The position numbers and the translations under genes are program-made. 64,000 nucleotides of DNA from Indioceanicola profundi (GTDB lineage Bacteria > Pseudomonadota > Alphaproteobacteria > Azospirillales > Azospirillaceae), in the NCBI RefSeq assembly GCF_003568845.1, contig NZ_CP030126.1, forward strand, positions 596,501-660,500, given 5' to 3'. A model generated the notes under the pieces. That model made no database searches. It was given only the letters and a program-made list of their open reading frames with translations, and was not told the DNA's origin. Positions 16,008 through 25,586 of the stretch are shown piece by piece. Within the stretch, counting starts at the first letter, position 1. Each line of letters opens with the position of its first letter.

Positions 16008-16637
16008 ATGGCAACGATCGCTGATCAGTTCCGCGGCCTTCCGATGGGCGACCTCATCGGCGGCCCGCTCATGGCCGCCTGTGATGCCCAGGTCAAGCTG
16101 GCAAACGCCACGGCCAATTTCATCCGCGTGGTCGGTTTCAATCCGCCGACGGCGATCGATCCGAACGACCCGAACAAGGTCGGCGACATTCGGATGGTCA
16201 GCTTCAAGTACAACCGCCCGGCGGAGGACCAGACGGGGGCGTCGAACGGCGTCACCAAGCAGGAGACTGTGGAACTGGAAGTTCCGCTGCTCGCCGTGGT
16301 GAAGGTGCCGGCGCTGGCCATCAACACCGTGGACATCACCTTCGACATGGAGGTGAAGAACAGTGAGTCCTCCACCGAGAAGCAGGATGCGCAGGCTTCG
16401 CTGGACGCCTCCATGAAGTTCGGCTGGGGCATGTTCTCCGGCACCGTCCGCATCCAGGGCTCCGTCTCCAGCTCCAAGGAGAACCAGCGCTCCAGCGACA
16501 GCTCGGCCAAGTACACGGTCAACGTGAAGGCCGAGGACAAGGGCATGCCCGAAGGTCTGGCCCGTGTGCTTGACATGATGAACCAGGCCGTCGCGCCGAA
16601 GGCCATCGCCGCCAGGCCTGCCGCTCAGGCGGCGTGA
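16008..16637 (+). CDS. DUF2589 family protein (second)
   Basis: This 209-aa protein starts FRGLPMGDLIGGPLMAACDAQVKLANATANFI, then has VGDIRMVSFKYNRP and the core VPLLAVVKVPALAINTVDITFDMEV. That core parallels the first DUF2589 protein closely. A serine/lysine-rich middle (SESSTEKQD to SSSKENQRSSDSSAKY) leads into YTVNVKAEDKGMPEGLARVLDMMNQAV. The alternating pattern suggests beta strands followed by a C-terminal helix. GGGGAGAAA precedes the ATG. It is 27 bases after the first DUF2589 gene and surely co-transcribed. Function unknown. Confidence 0.8.
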   Translation: MATIADQFRGLPMGDLIGGPLMAACDAQVKLANATANFIRVVGFNPPTAIDPNDPNKVGDIRMVSFKYNRPAEDQTGASNGVTKQETVELEVPLLAVVKVPALAINTVDITFDMEVKNSESSTEKQDAQASLDASMKFGWGMFSGTVRIQGSVSSSKENQRSSDSSAKYTVNVKAEDKGMPEGLARVLDMMNQAVAPKAIAARPAAQAA

Positions 16638-16677
16638 TCCTTGAGTCTGAACCGTCCTCTCCGGAAGGGCTGCTGCG

Positions 16678-16932
16678 ATGTTCGATTTGACGGATGTGGG
16701 ATTTGTCAAACGGATCACCTTGGGCAGTACCAATCCGGAGAGGATGGATACAGAGGAAGAAGTCCAGAAGGCAGCGGAACTATTGAACCGCTGCCTTTCG
16801 GATACGCCAAAGGGGCGGATCATCGGCGTCGAGAAAAATTTCTCGATTCTGAACATCGGCGAGCATCAAGTCGTCCTCCAATGCATTGTCTATCATGTGG
16901 GATTTCCGCGGAAGCCATACTGGCTCGAGTGA
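16678..16932 (+). CDS. 84-aa protein of unknown function in the DUF2589 cluster
   Basis: I do not recognise this protein. It has no signal peptide, membrane helix or cysteine pair. The N-terminal half is helical (TEEEVQKAAELLNRCLSD). The C-terminal half looks like beta strands (GRIIGVEKNFSILNI, then EHQVVLQCIVYHVGF) ending in PRKPYWLE. The ATG has GGAAGGG in front. It lies between DUF2589-type genes with gaps of 40 and 27 bases, so it probably works with them. Confidence 0.7.
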   Translation: MFDLTDVGFVKRITLGSTNPERMDTEEEVQKAAELLNRCLSDTPKGRIIGVEKNFSILNIGEHQVVLQCIVYHVGFPRKPYWLE

Positions 16933-16959
16933 ACCCTGGATGGGGAGCTCCGCATTCAC

Positions 16960-17478
16960 ATGTCGACGATCAGCCTCGACGACTTCGTCCTGCGGCTTCA
17001 GACGGCTGCCGGCCTCGCACAGGATGCCCTGGCGGCACGGGAACGCAGCCGCGTCGCCCGCGATCTGCTGCTCGACGGGCAGAGCAATGTCGAGGCCGAG
17101 ACATGGTGCCTGAAAGTCGACATGACCCCGCCCGGCGGCGGTGCGCCGCGGACCATTTCGATACCCTTCGCGACGCTCTACAATCTCGGCGAAACGAAGA
17201 TCACCCAGTTCCGGGTGGAGACCACGGCCACGGTGGAGGCGGTGCCTTCGCCTGTCGATCCCGCGCGGGAGGAGCTGCAACTGCGTATCGGCCCGCCGAA
17301 GTCACGGCGCGAGCGCCTGCACAATCTGGTGATCGACATCTTCGGCGTCCGCTTCGAGAAGGCGGAGGTGCGGATCAATGACCGCATTCTCCGCGTCTTC
17401 GGCTTCCGCCCGGGCGAGCGGGAGGGCAGGCCGCAGGACGGGCAGCCCGCTGCTGCGCCGCCTCGTTCCGAAACGTAG
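16960..17478 (+). CDS. DUF2589-like protein (third, divergent)
   Basis: This 172-aa protein starts with ISLDDFVLRLQTAAGLAQDALAARE, a helix like that of the first DUF2589 protein. SIPFATLYNLGETKITQFRVETT then sits where the others have VPLLA...I....F.V. The match is weak but in the same order and spacing, so I infer a diverged DUF2589 member. The C-terminal 25 residues are a polar tail. The last 101 bases overlap the next reading frame. No membrane or secretion signal is seen. Confidence 0.65.
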   Translation: MSTISLDDFVLRLQTAAGLAQDALAARERSRVARDLLLDGQSNVEAETWCLKVDMTPPGGGAPRTISIPFATLYNLGETKITQFRVETTATVEAVPSPVDPAREELQLRIGPPKSRRERLHNLVIDIFGVRFEKAEVRINDRILRVFGFRPGEREGRPQDGQPAAAPPRSET

Positions 17479-17719
17479 GTCCGACAACGGCATCACCCTG
17501 CGCCTGTCCCAGCAGGAGCAGGACGTGCTGCGCGCCATCCTTGCCGAAACGGAACCCTTGCCGGAGCCGCTGCCGGAACGCCGGACTGCGCCTGCCCTGA
17601 TCGCGGCGCTGCTGCTGCTTCTGGTCTGCGGGGCGGCCGGCTGGCTCGTCCTGAATCCCGGCGCCTTGGCCGCCATCCTGGCCTTTTTCAAACAACAACT
17701 CGGCACCATCGGCGGCTGA
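17378..17719 (+). CDS. Small single-pass membrane protein overlapping the third DUF2589-like gene
   Basis: This 113-aa frame has a basic, serine-rich N-terminus, a helix (LRLSQQEQDVLRAILAE), a Pro/Glu stretch and a strong membrane segment near 71-92 (APALIAALLLLLVCGAAGW), with a hydrophobic tail. The ATG at 17378 has GGAGG nine bases before it, which supports the 101-base overlap with the preceding gene. A shorter version from the GTG near 17526, which also has AGGAG upstream, is the alternative. It could anchor the cytoplasmic DUF2589 proteins to the membrane, but that is a guess from context. Confidence 0.55.
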   Translation: MTAFSASSASARASGRAGRRTGSPLLRRLVPKRRSDNGITLRLSQQEQDVLRAILAETEPLPEPLPERRTAPALIAALLLLLVCGAAGWLVLNPGALAAILAFFKQQLGTIGG

Positions 17720-17760
17720 TCGCTGGCGCGCGGCCGGATGTGGCACAAGGGAGATCATCC

Positions 17761-18519
17761 ATGACCGTCCAGAAGACCCGTTCCAGCCTCGCCGCGCTGA
17801 TGCTGGCGCTTGTCTTGGCGCCGACGGCGGCATCGGCTGCCGATCTGTCCGCGATCAAGGGGGAGTGGCTCGGCACTCTCGACCGCAGGGGACGGCCCGT
17901 CCCGGTCATGCTGAAGATCAATCCGGCGGCAGCCGGCGCGCCGGCGGGCGAACTCGAGTTCGGAGAGCCGGACGGGTGTCGGAACCCGATCACCTTCAAC
18001 GGCGGAACAGGCGACAATTTCACCTTCACGCTGGAGCCTTCCAACGGTGGTCGTTGCGAAGCCTATTCGCTTGGCCGGATGAGCCTCACCGTCATGGCGG
18101 ATGGCGATCTTTCCCTGGCCGTGACCCAGGCCGACCACAAGCCGGGTCCGGCGGCGACGCTCAGCCTCGCAACCAAGGCGCCGGTCTCGAAGGCCGTCAT
18201 CGGCAAGTGGTCGGGCAGCTACGTCGGTCGCGGCAGCGTTGTACCGCTGACGCTTGCCCTGAATTCGGTGAGGCCCGGGCAGCCGTCCGGCACGCTGATC
18301 TTCGCCGGCGACGACGACTGCTCCAACCCGCTGGAGTTCTCCGGCATGCTTGGCGACGGTTCCTACGTCTTCACGCCGTTCGCCTCGGACGGTGGGCGTT
18401 GCGAGCTTGACGTCTTCGGCACGCTGACAGTTCGGCCGGGCGCGGACGGGGTTACTGCCACCCTGGTCCAGCGGAACGGGGTGAAGCGCTTCGACGCGGT
18501 GCTCTCTGGCGCGAAATGA
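17761..18519 (+). CDS. Secreted protein with two copies of one cysteine-containing domain
   Basis: This 252-aa protein has a signal peptide (cleavage near ASA, about residue 27) and two tandem domains of roughly 110 residues. Each reads G.W.G, then V.L.L.....G.P.G.L.F, then C.NP..F.G..GD...F, then GGRC, then a repeat of short strands, so each has two matching cysteines that may form a disulfide. No family is recognised; the look is of a small beta-barrel or lipocalin-like fold. AAGGGAG precedes the ATG at 17761. It lies 41 bases after the membrane protein gene and closes the DUF2589 cluster, suggesting an envelope role. Confidence 0.72.
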   Translation: MTVQKTRSSLAALMLALVLAPTAASAADLSAIKGEWLGTLDRRGRPVPVMLKINPAAAGAPAGELEFGEPDGCRNPITFNGGTGDNFTFTLEPSNGGRCEAYSLGRMSLTVMADGDLSLAVTQADHKPGPAATLSLATKAPVSKAVIGKWSGSYVGRGSVVPLTLALNSVRPGQPSGTLIFAGDDDCSNPLEFSGMLGDGSYVFTPFASDGGRCELDVFGTLTVRPGADGVTATLVQRNGVKRFDAVLSGAK

Positions 18520-18523
18520 CAGG

Positions 18524-18558
18524 GGATGGCTGCTGCGGTATGTCCGCAGCAGCCATCC
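18524..18558. terminator. Long perfect hairpin at the end of the DUF2589 cluster
   Basis: A 15-bp perfect stem (GGATGGCTGCTGCGG and its complement) with a five-base loop TATGT begins six bases after the secreted-protein stop and lies between convergent genes. There is no T tract on either strand. It probably ends or protects both transcripts. Confidence 0.55.
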
Positions 18559-18576
18559 GATCCGCCGCCCAGGCCC

Positions 18577-18732
18577 TCAATGCGCAAGCGCCGGGCTCGG
18601 CGTAGGCGCGGCAATCATGGACTGCAGGACCTGCAGAACGCCGCAGCAGATGGCGAGGAAGCCGACGCCCATCACCGCGGCGACGCCGGTGAGCAGGATG
18701 CCGAAAAGCGTGAACAGGATGATGGTGGCCAT
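18577..18732 (-). CDS. 51-aa membrane mini-protein
   Basis: The peptide MATIILFTLFGILLTGVAAV continues hydrophobic to about residue 38, with a Cys-Cys pair (AICCGVL), and ends in a proline/alanine tail. It should be one or two membrane helices. The frame extends 11 codons further, but GGGAGAG six bases before the ATG at 18732 fixes this start. No function is recognised. It stands alone between the DUF2589 cluster (convergent) and the yaiI-type gene. Confidence 0.6.
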   Translation of the reverse strand: MATIILFTLFGILLTGVAAVMGVGFLAICCGVLQVLQSMIAAPTPSPALAH

Positions 18733-18842
18733 GATCGCTCTCCCGTGACTGGATGAGCTCAGCATGGTCTCCTTTGCGGCCGTTGTGATTGAGCTGCCTC
18801 AATCAGGATGCGATTTCACAGGCGGGGCGGAATAAGCGTCGG

Positions 18843-19316
18843 CTACTTCCCGGTCCGTCGGATCGCAACGACGGCCTTGTCCAGCTCCTGCAGGAACTTC
18901 GACCGGTCGGCCTTGGCGAAGGGAGCGGGGCCGCCGAGATTGCCGGGCCCGCCCTCCGCCCGCGCAATCTCCCGCAGGTCCTGCATCAGGGACCGCATGG
19001 CCATGGCCGATCCGATGGAGTTTGGCGTGAAGGGAACGCCCTTCGGTCCGATGGCGCGCGCCCCCTTTTCCAGGCATCGTTTCGCCAGCGGAATGTCCGC
19101 TGTGATGCAGATGTCGCCCACGCCGATGCTCTCCGCGATCCAGTCGTCGGCCGCGTCGAACCCGTCCGTCACCACGACCAGCTCGACCCGGCCTTCCGCC
19201 GGCACCCGCAGGGGCGCGTTGGAGACGAGATAGACCTTGAGGTCGTAGCGCAGCGCCACCTTGAAGGTCTCCTCCTTCACGGGGCAGGCATCGGCGTCGA
19301 TGTAGATGTCCAGCAT
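18843..19316 (-). CDS. YaiI/YqxD family protein (UPF0178, DUF188)
   Basis: This 157-aa protein starts with the family signature [21 protein letters not shown]. It also has [22 protein letters not shown] and [19 protein letters not shown]. The fold is PIN-like with conserved aspartates (Asp7, Asp9), so a nuclease role is possible, though none is established for this family. The frame continues 76 codons upstream, but only the ATG at 19316 gives the conserved N-terminus. It diverges from ettA. Confidence 0.9.
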   Translation of the reverse strand: MLDIYIDADACPVKEETFKVALRYDLKVYLVSNAPLRVPAEGRVELVVVTDGFDAADDWIAESIGVGDICITADIPLAKRCLEKGARAIGPKGVPFTPNSIGSAMAMRSLMQDLREIARAEGGPGNLGGPAPFAKADRSKFLQELDKAVVAIRRTGK

Positions 19317-19555
19317 GGAAGCAGGAATACAGGATTGGTCGCAGTGCTGCCAACCCCGACGGCGAGGGAGCCCGGAACCCCTCGTCAGAGGCGTGCGCGG
19401 AACCCATATGGCGGCTGCGCCGCCCTGCGTTGCGCCCATGTGCGGGGTGGGGTACAACGCCGCGCAAAGAGACCACGCGCCGGCTCCGTCCGGCCTATCC
19501 GAATTTTCGTGCGGTGCGCCCGACCCGGCTGCCGCACCAGTCACAAGGGACCGCC

Positions 19556-21235
<1,680 letters not shown>

Positions 21236-21257
21236 CCCGCTCCACGCCGCAGACCGC

Positions 21258-21283
21258 AAGGCCGCCCCTCACCGGGCGGCCTT
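21258..21283 (+). terminator. Hairpin terminator after ettA
   Basis: A 10-bp perfect stem AAGGCCGCCC / GGGCGGCCTT with loop CTCACC starts 22 bases after the ettA stop, followed by GTCGTTTC, a poor T tract. It is probably the ettA terminator. Confidence 0.65.
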
Positions 21284-21378
21284 GTCGTTTCAGGTCATGG
21301 GCATCGGAATGCTGTCACAGCTTTGCCATGCTTTGCGCTTGTACTGGATGACGGTCGCCACCAACTCCGGTTGATCCC

Positions 21379-22248
21379 ATGCACTCGTCGTCCCGCAGAA
21401 CCCTTGCCGCACTGCTCCTTCCCCTGACGCTTTCCGCCTGCGTCACGACGATGGAGGGGGGAGGTGGATCGGATGTGGTCTGGGGAGCGCCCGGTCCCGG
21501 CCACGCATATCCGGGGCGCTCGCCGCACGGCTATGGCGGACCCGGATGGGGGCCGCCGCCCTGGGCCTTCAACGGCCTGTGCGAGGATACGCGGTACGAA
21601 ACGTCCCGCGGCGGCGGGGCGGACACCGGAACCGACGAATATGACTGTCTGCTGTTCGGCAACGGGCTGAAGCTCGGCAATCTGGGCAAGGAACAGCAAG
21701 GCTTCGCTCGGAACGGTGTCTGCGACGATCCGGCCTACGCCTATACCACCGGTCTCGGCAGGCCGGGCCGGGACCAGTATGACTGCACCCGTCTCGGTCG
21801 CGGCCTGAAGAGCTTCTACCGCCCGCACGAACTGCCGCCCCCGATCGTCGTCGGCCAGCCGTCCCCGCCGTCCAAGCCTCCCTATGCCGGCCGGCCGCCG
21901 CGCTCCGACCATGGCGGGCGGCACGACCGCCGTGCGGCGGAGGAACGCCAGAGAGAGCAAGAGCGCAGGGAGCAGGCGGAGGCACGGCGCGCCGCCGATG
22001 CCGAGCGGGCTGCCCGCGACATGGAGGAGCAGGCTGAGCGCCAGCGGCAGATGCAGGAACAGGCGCGGCGGGCAGCCGATGCGAGGGAGGAGGCTGCGCG
22101 CGCTGCCGAGGCCCAGCGTGCGGCCGAGCGGGCGGCCGCCGACGCCCGTGCACGCGAGGCGGCGGAGCAGAGGCGCAAGGCGTCCGCCAATCCGCCGAGG
22201 AATACATCTCCCAAGAATGAGGATTTCGGCCGCATTCTGCCCCAGTGA
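21379..22248 (+). CDS. Lipoprotein with two Cys-pair repeats and a long charged helix
   Basis: This 289-aa protein has a lipoprotein signal peptide (LTLSAC, lipidation at Cys21). A glycine/proline-rich segment follows, then two related repeats: NGLCEDTRYE with DEYDCLLFGNGLK, and NGVCDDPAYAYTTG with DQYDCTRLGRGLK. Each holds a Cys pair and acidic residues. After a proline-rich spacer, residues about 185-270 are an Ala/Arg/Glu-rich segment predicted to be a long helix or coiled coil. I do not recognise a named family. An outer-membrane-tethered periplasmic protein is inferred. Confidence 0.7.
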   Translation: MHSSSRRTLAALLLPLTLSACVTTMEGGGGSDVVWGAPGPGHAYPGRSPHGYGGPGWGPPPWAFNGLCEDTRYETSRGGGADTGTDEYDCLLFGNGLKLGNLGKEQQGFARNGVCDDPAYAYTTGLGRPGRDQYDCTRLGRGLKSFYRPHELPPPIVVGQPSPPSKPPYAGRPPRSDHGGRHDRRAAEERQREQERREQAEARRAADAERAARDMEEQAERQRQMQEQARRAADAREEAARAAEAQRAAERAAADARAREAAEQRRKASANPPRNTSPKNEDFGRILPQ

Positions 22249-22392
22249 TCCGATCCGGACCCGGCTGGACCATCGCTTCCTGACAGCAGCCGTGCCATGC
22301 GGCCGGGCCGGTTGCCGGGGCGGCGAGCCAGCGATAGCGTCTATGCCATCGCGGCCCGCATCGGGACGGGCCGGCCAAGGGGAGGCGCGTCG

Positions 22393-23592
22393 ATGACCTT
22401 GTCACGGTCGCTGCTGGTGCTGGTCTGCGGGTCCATCGCACTGGCGCTGGCGCTGGGCATCCGCCAGAGCTTCGGCCTTTTCCTGGTGCCGGTCAGCCAT
22501 GATGCCGGCTGGACCGTTCCGGCCCTGACCGTCGGCTTCGCGGTCCAGCAGCTCGTCTGGGGGGCGGTTCAGCCCGTGATCGGCGCTGTCGCGGACACCA
22601 GGGGACCGCGGGCCGTCGTGGCGGGCGGCGGACTTGCTTACGCTGCCGGCCTTCTGCTGATGGCCTATGGAGGGTCGGTCGCAGCATTCCAGATCGGCGC
22701 CGGACTGCTGGTTGGCATAGCCCTGGGGGCGGTGGGCTTCTCCGTCGTGCTGGGGGCTGTGGCCAGGGCCACGCCCGAGGACCGGCGCAGCGCCCGCCTC
22801 GGCATCGCCAGCGCCGGCGGCAGCTTCGGCATGTTCGCCATGGTGCCGATCGGGCAGATCCTCATCGATACCGTGGGCTGGCAGGAGGCCCTGACGGTGC
22901 TGGCCCTGTTCGCCCTGGCGATCGCCGTGCTGGCTATGCCGCTTGGAGGCGCATCGCGCACGGCTTCCGCTGCCGGGCCGACAGGACCCGGCCTGAAGGA
23001 TGCGCTGGGCGCCGCCATGCGCCATGAGGGCTTCTGGCTGTTGACCGCCGGATTCTTCGTCTGCGGTTTCCACCTCGCCTTCATCAGCGTCCACCTGCCG
23101 GGCTACGTGGCGAGCTGCGGACTTCCGCCGGAGGTGGGCACATGGGCCCTGGCCCTGGTCGGGCTCTCGAACGTGGTCGGCAGTCTGGTGGCGGGGCAAC
23201 TTGGCGGGAAGCATCGGCCGAAGTACCTGCTGGCGGGCATCTACGGCCTGCGCGGGGTGGTTATTCTCGGCTTCATGCTGTTGCCCAAGACCCCGGCCGT
23301 GGTGGTGGGCTTCGCCTTCCTGATGGGCTTCCTGTGGCTCAGCACCGTGCCGCTGACCACCGGCATCGTGGCAGGCATCTTCGGGCCGCGATTCGTCTCC
23401 ACCCTGTTCGGGCTGGTCTTCTTCGGCCATCAGGTCGGCGCGTTCCTGGGCGCGCTGTCTGGCGGCCTGTCCCTTGCCTGGTTCGGCGATTACGACGCTG
23501 TCTGGTGGGTCAGCCTCGGGCTGGCGGTCGCCTCTGCCCTTCTGCACCTTCCCATCCGGGATGCCCGTCTCCCCCGTTTTGCACCGGCATGA
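22393..23592 (+). CDS. MFS transporter
   Basis: This 399-aa protein has about 12 hydrophobic segments. The N-terminus (LALGIRQSFGLFLVPVSHDAGW, then VQQLVWGAVQPVIGAVADTRGPR) is typical of the OFA/MCT-like branch of the major facilitator superfamily. The loop GAVADTRGPR matches the MFS motif between helices 2 and 3. Such proteins move small organic acids or unknown metabolites; the substrate is not predictable here. AAGGGGAGG eight bases before the ATG at 22393 fixes the start inside a longer frame. Confidence 0.88.
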   Translation: MTLSRSLLVLVCGSIALALALGIRQSFGLFLVPVSHDAGWTVPALTVGFAVQQLVWGAVQPVIGAVADTRGPRAVVAGGGLAYAAGLLLMAYGGSVAAFQIGAGLLVGIALGAVGFSVVLGAVARATPEDRRSARLGIASAGGSFGMFAMVPIGQILIDTVGWQEALTVLALFALAIAVLAMPLGGASRTASAAGPTGPGLKDALGAAMRHEGFWLLTAGFFVCGFHLAFISVHLPGYVASCGLPPEVGTWALALVGLSNVVGSLVAGQLGGKHRPKYLLAGIYGLRGVVILGFMLLPKTPAVVVGFAFLMGFLWLSTVPLTTGIVAGIFGPRFVSTLFGLVFFGHQVGAFLGALSGGLSLAWFGDYDAVWWVSLGLAVASALLHLPIRDARLPRFAPA

Positions 23593-23707
23593 CCTGAACG
23601 GTCGGATACAGCTTCCAAACGAAATTAGTACGCTTTATGATCAAATTGGATGAAAGGCGCGGGGTCCGCCGCTGCCTGTCCTGCGTGCAGAGGTGGCTCC
23701 GTCCGGG

Positions 23708-24487
23708 ATGTCTGTATCCTTCCCACGACGCACCTTCCTGACAGGTTTGGGAGCCGCTGCCGCCGCGGGGCTGCAGGGCCTGCCGCCGGCCAGGGGAATG
23801 GTCAGCGGCCGTCGTATTCCGTTCGGCTTCCGGCCGGCGGATCCGCTGCTGATGGTGGGGCAGGATGGAAAGCTGTCCGGCCTCGAATACGAAATCATCG
23901 TCGCCGCGATGGCCGTTCCCGGCCATCAGGTGCTGCCCTATCTTGGTCCGAATGCGCGCCTGACGCAGGCGCTGTTCCGCGCTGCGGTGGACGCCATCGC
24001 GCCGGCCGTGGCGCTGGGTAATACACAGTTCACCCTCAGCGATTCGTACCTCACCTACAGCAACGTCGCGATCAGCCTGGCCCGCAGGGGACTGTCCATC
24101 AATTCCCCAGCCGATCTGGCGGGATACCGGATATCTGCGTTCCAACGGGCCCGGCAGGCGCTCGGACCCGACTTCGCCAAGGCGGTCGTGGAGAGCGACG
24201 ACTACCGGGAGGAGGGGCAGCAGCATCGCCAAGCGCTGGCCCTGCTGCATGGCCGTGCGGACGTGATCGTCGGCGACCGGCGGATTCTGCTGCACTATGC
24301 CCGCCTGTCCATGCTGGAGGCCGGCATCTGGGAAGAGATGGCCGTGCATCCGATCTTCCCCATCAGCGAATATGCCGCCGCTTTCCGGGAAGCCGCCATC
24401 GCTGCGGACTTCAACCGGGGACTCGCCGCCATTCGTGCGGATGGCACCTATGGAAGCATCCTGGAACGCTACGCCACGCCGGACTAG
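23708..24487 (+). CDS. Periplasmic solute-binding protein (SBP_bac_3-like)
   Basis: This 259-aa protein has a signal peptide with a twin-arginine look (FPRRTFLTGLGAAAAAGL). A bacterial amino-acid-type binding-protein fold follows: FGFRPADPLLMVGQDGKLSGLEYEII, ALFRAAVDAIAPAVALGN, SDSYLTYSNVAISLARR, LHGRADVIVGDRRIL, ending IRADGTYGSILERY. The last motif is typical of the family. No ABC permease or ATPase is adjacent, so it may be an orphan sensor or binding protein. A GTG 15 bases upstream is an alternative start. The stop overlaps the end of a transposase remnant on the other strand. Confidence 0.8.
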   Translation: MSVSFPRRTFLTGLGAAAAAGLQGLPPARGMVSGRRIPFGFRPADPLLMVGQDGKLSGLEYEIIVAAMAVPGHQVLPYLGPNARLTQALFRAAVDAIAPAVALGNTQFTLSDSYLTYSNVAISLARRGLSINSPADLAGYRISAFQRARQALGPDFAKAVVESDDYREEGQQHRQALALLHGRADVIVGDRRILLHYARLSMLEAGIWEEMAVHPIFPISEYAAAFREAAIAADFNRGLAAIRADGTYGSILERYATPD

Positions 24488-24611
24488 CATCGAAGGATGG
24501 CGGCGACGGTGGTCATGGCGAGGTGGTTGGCCTCCCAGTTAGCGGCTTTACGGAAGGAAGCAGCTGCTCCAACCGCTTCCACTGCGCATCCGTCAACTCA
24601 GAACATTCCAT
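24484..24611 (-). pseudogene. IS5-type transposase remnant with internal deletion
   Basis: Reading from 24611, the frame gives MECSELTDAQWKRLEQLLPS then VKPLTGRP, a typical IS5-family transposase N-terminus. Within the same 128 bases, after a frame change near the middle, RKAANWEANHLAMTTVAAIL appears and stops at 24484. That looks like the C-terminal end of the same transposase class. Nearly the whole catalytic domain, some 200 or more codons, is missing between the two. It is a dead scar of an insertion that abuts the binding-protein stop codon. I could not identify terminal inverted repeats. Confidence 0.65.
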
Positions 24612-24740
24612 CCGAACCAGATGGGGAGTAAACGTCCGACGGCCATCGATTTTCAGATGACCCGTTCGCTGAGGTGATGGGGGCCTTGTAGGGATAATAT
24701 GAGCCCTCGTCCTGGTGTCCCTTGTTGCTAGGAAATCGAT

Positions 24741-25385
24741 TTGACGACTGTGGAAGCGCTGATCGCGTTCACCCTGGCGGCAGGGTTGATGACCCTGACG
24801 CCTGGGCTGGATACGGCTCTGGTCCTGCGAACCGCTGCCGTGGAAGGCGGACATCGGGCCTTCCTCGCGGGCACTGGCATCTGCGCTGGTTGCCTTGCAT
24901 GGGGGCTTATCGCAGCGTTCGGCCTCGGCGCTCTTCTTGCAGCATCGGAGGCCGCCTACACGGCTCTACGGTGGGCGGGGGCGGCTTACCTGCTCTACCT
25001 GGGAGGCCGGATGGTGCTCAGAGCCCGCTCCGGACTGGACGGGACTATGGACCTGGGCGAGAGCGCCAGATCGGACACGTCGCCGAGAGATTGGCTGGTT
25101 CGTGGATTCATCACGAACATCCTGAACCCAAAGGTTGGCGTGTTCTATGTGACCTTCCTACCCCAGTTCGTCCCGGCTGGAGCTGACGTGCTTTCCTTCA
25201 CTGTCCTGCTCGCCGCTATCCATGCTCTTGAAGGTATCCTCTGGTTCGTAGCGCTCATTGCGGCCACCCAACCGCTCGCAGCGGTACTCCGTCGTCCAAG
25301 CATCATGCGTGCTCTGGACCGCATCACCGGGGGAGTACTGATCGCGTTCGGCCTCAAACTGGTTCTCGAAGCTAAGCGCTCCTGA
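24741..25385 (+). CDS. LysE/RhtB family amino-acid exporter
   Basis: This 214-aa protein has about six membrane helices. LMTLTPGLDTALVLRTAAVEG is the family motif (TPGPxxxxV type), followed by GTGICAGCLAWGLIAAFG, RWAGAAYLLYLGGRMV and FITNILNPKVGVFYVTFLPQF. It should export amino acids or related metabolites. The start is a TTG at 24741 with AGGA seven bases upstream; the N-terminus MTTVEALIAFTLAAG fits the family, and no ATG is suitably placed. Its G+C content looks lower than that of its neighbours and it sits next to an insertion-sequence scar, so acquisition by transfer is possible. Confidence 0.85.
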   Translation: MTTVEALIAFTLAAGLMTLTPGLDTALVLRTAAVEGGHRAFLAGTGICAGCLAWGLIAAFGLGALLAASEAAYTALRWAGAAYLLYLGGRMVLRARSGLDGTMDLGESARSDTSPRDWLVRGFITNILNPKVGVFYVTFLPQFVPAGADVLSFTVLLAAIHALEGILWFVALIAATQPLAAVLRRPSIMRALDRITGGVLIAFGLKLVLEAKRS

Positions 25386-25586
25386 TGCCGTGAATGGATT
25401 TTTCGTCGGGGTAGCGCTTAGAGGACCTTTCGACACACCGAACATGCAATCGTAGCCCACCGGGGCTTTGCAGAAGCGCCCTGGCGTCACCTGATGCTTC
25501 AGCCCAGCGTCCAGATAGAGGAGGGGTGGGCACGTAGCGGCAGGTTGAAGCGTTGAGATCAGGATGACGGCATCAGGGATGAGGGG

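Noticed and set aside
22000-22190. Apparent simple-sequence repeat in the lipoprotein gene
   Set aside because: It is an Ala/Arg/Glu-rich coding segment with varied codons, not a nucleotide tandem repeat; no phase-variation tract is seen.
24612-24854. Upstream extension of the transposase-remnant frame
   Set aside because: Only the part after the ATG at 24611 resembles a transposase; the extension runs antisense into the LysE gene and looks like non-coding sequence.
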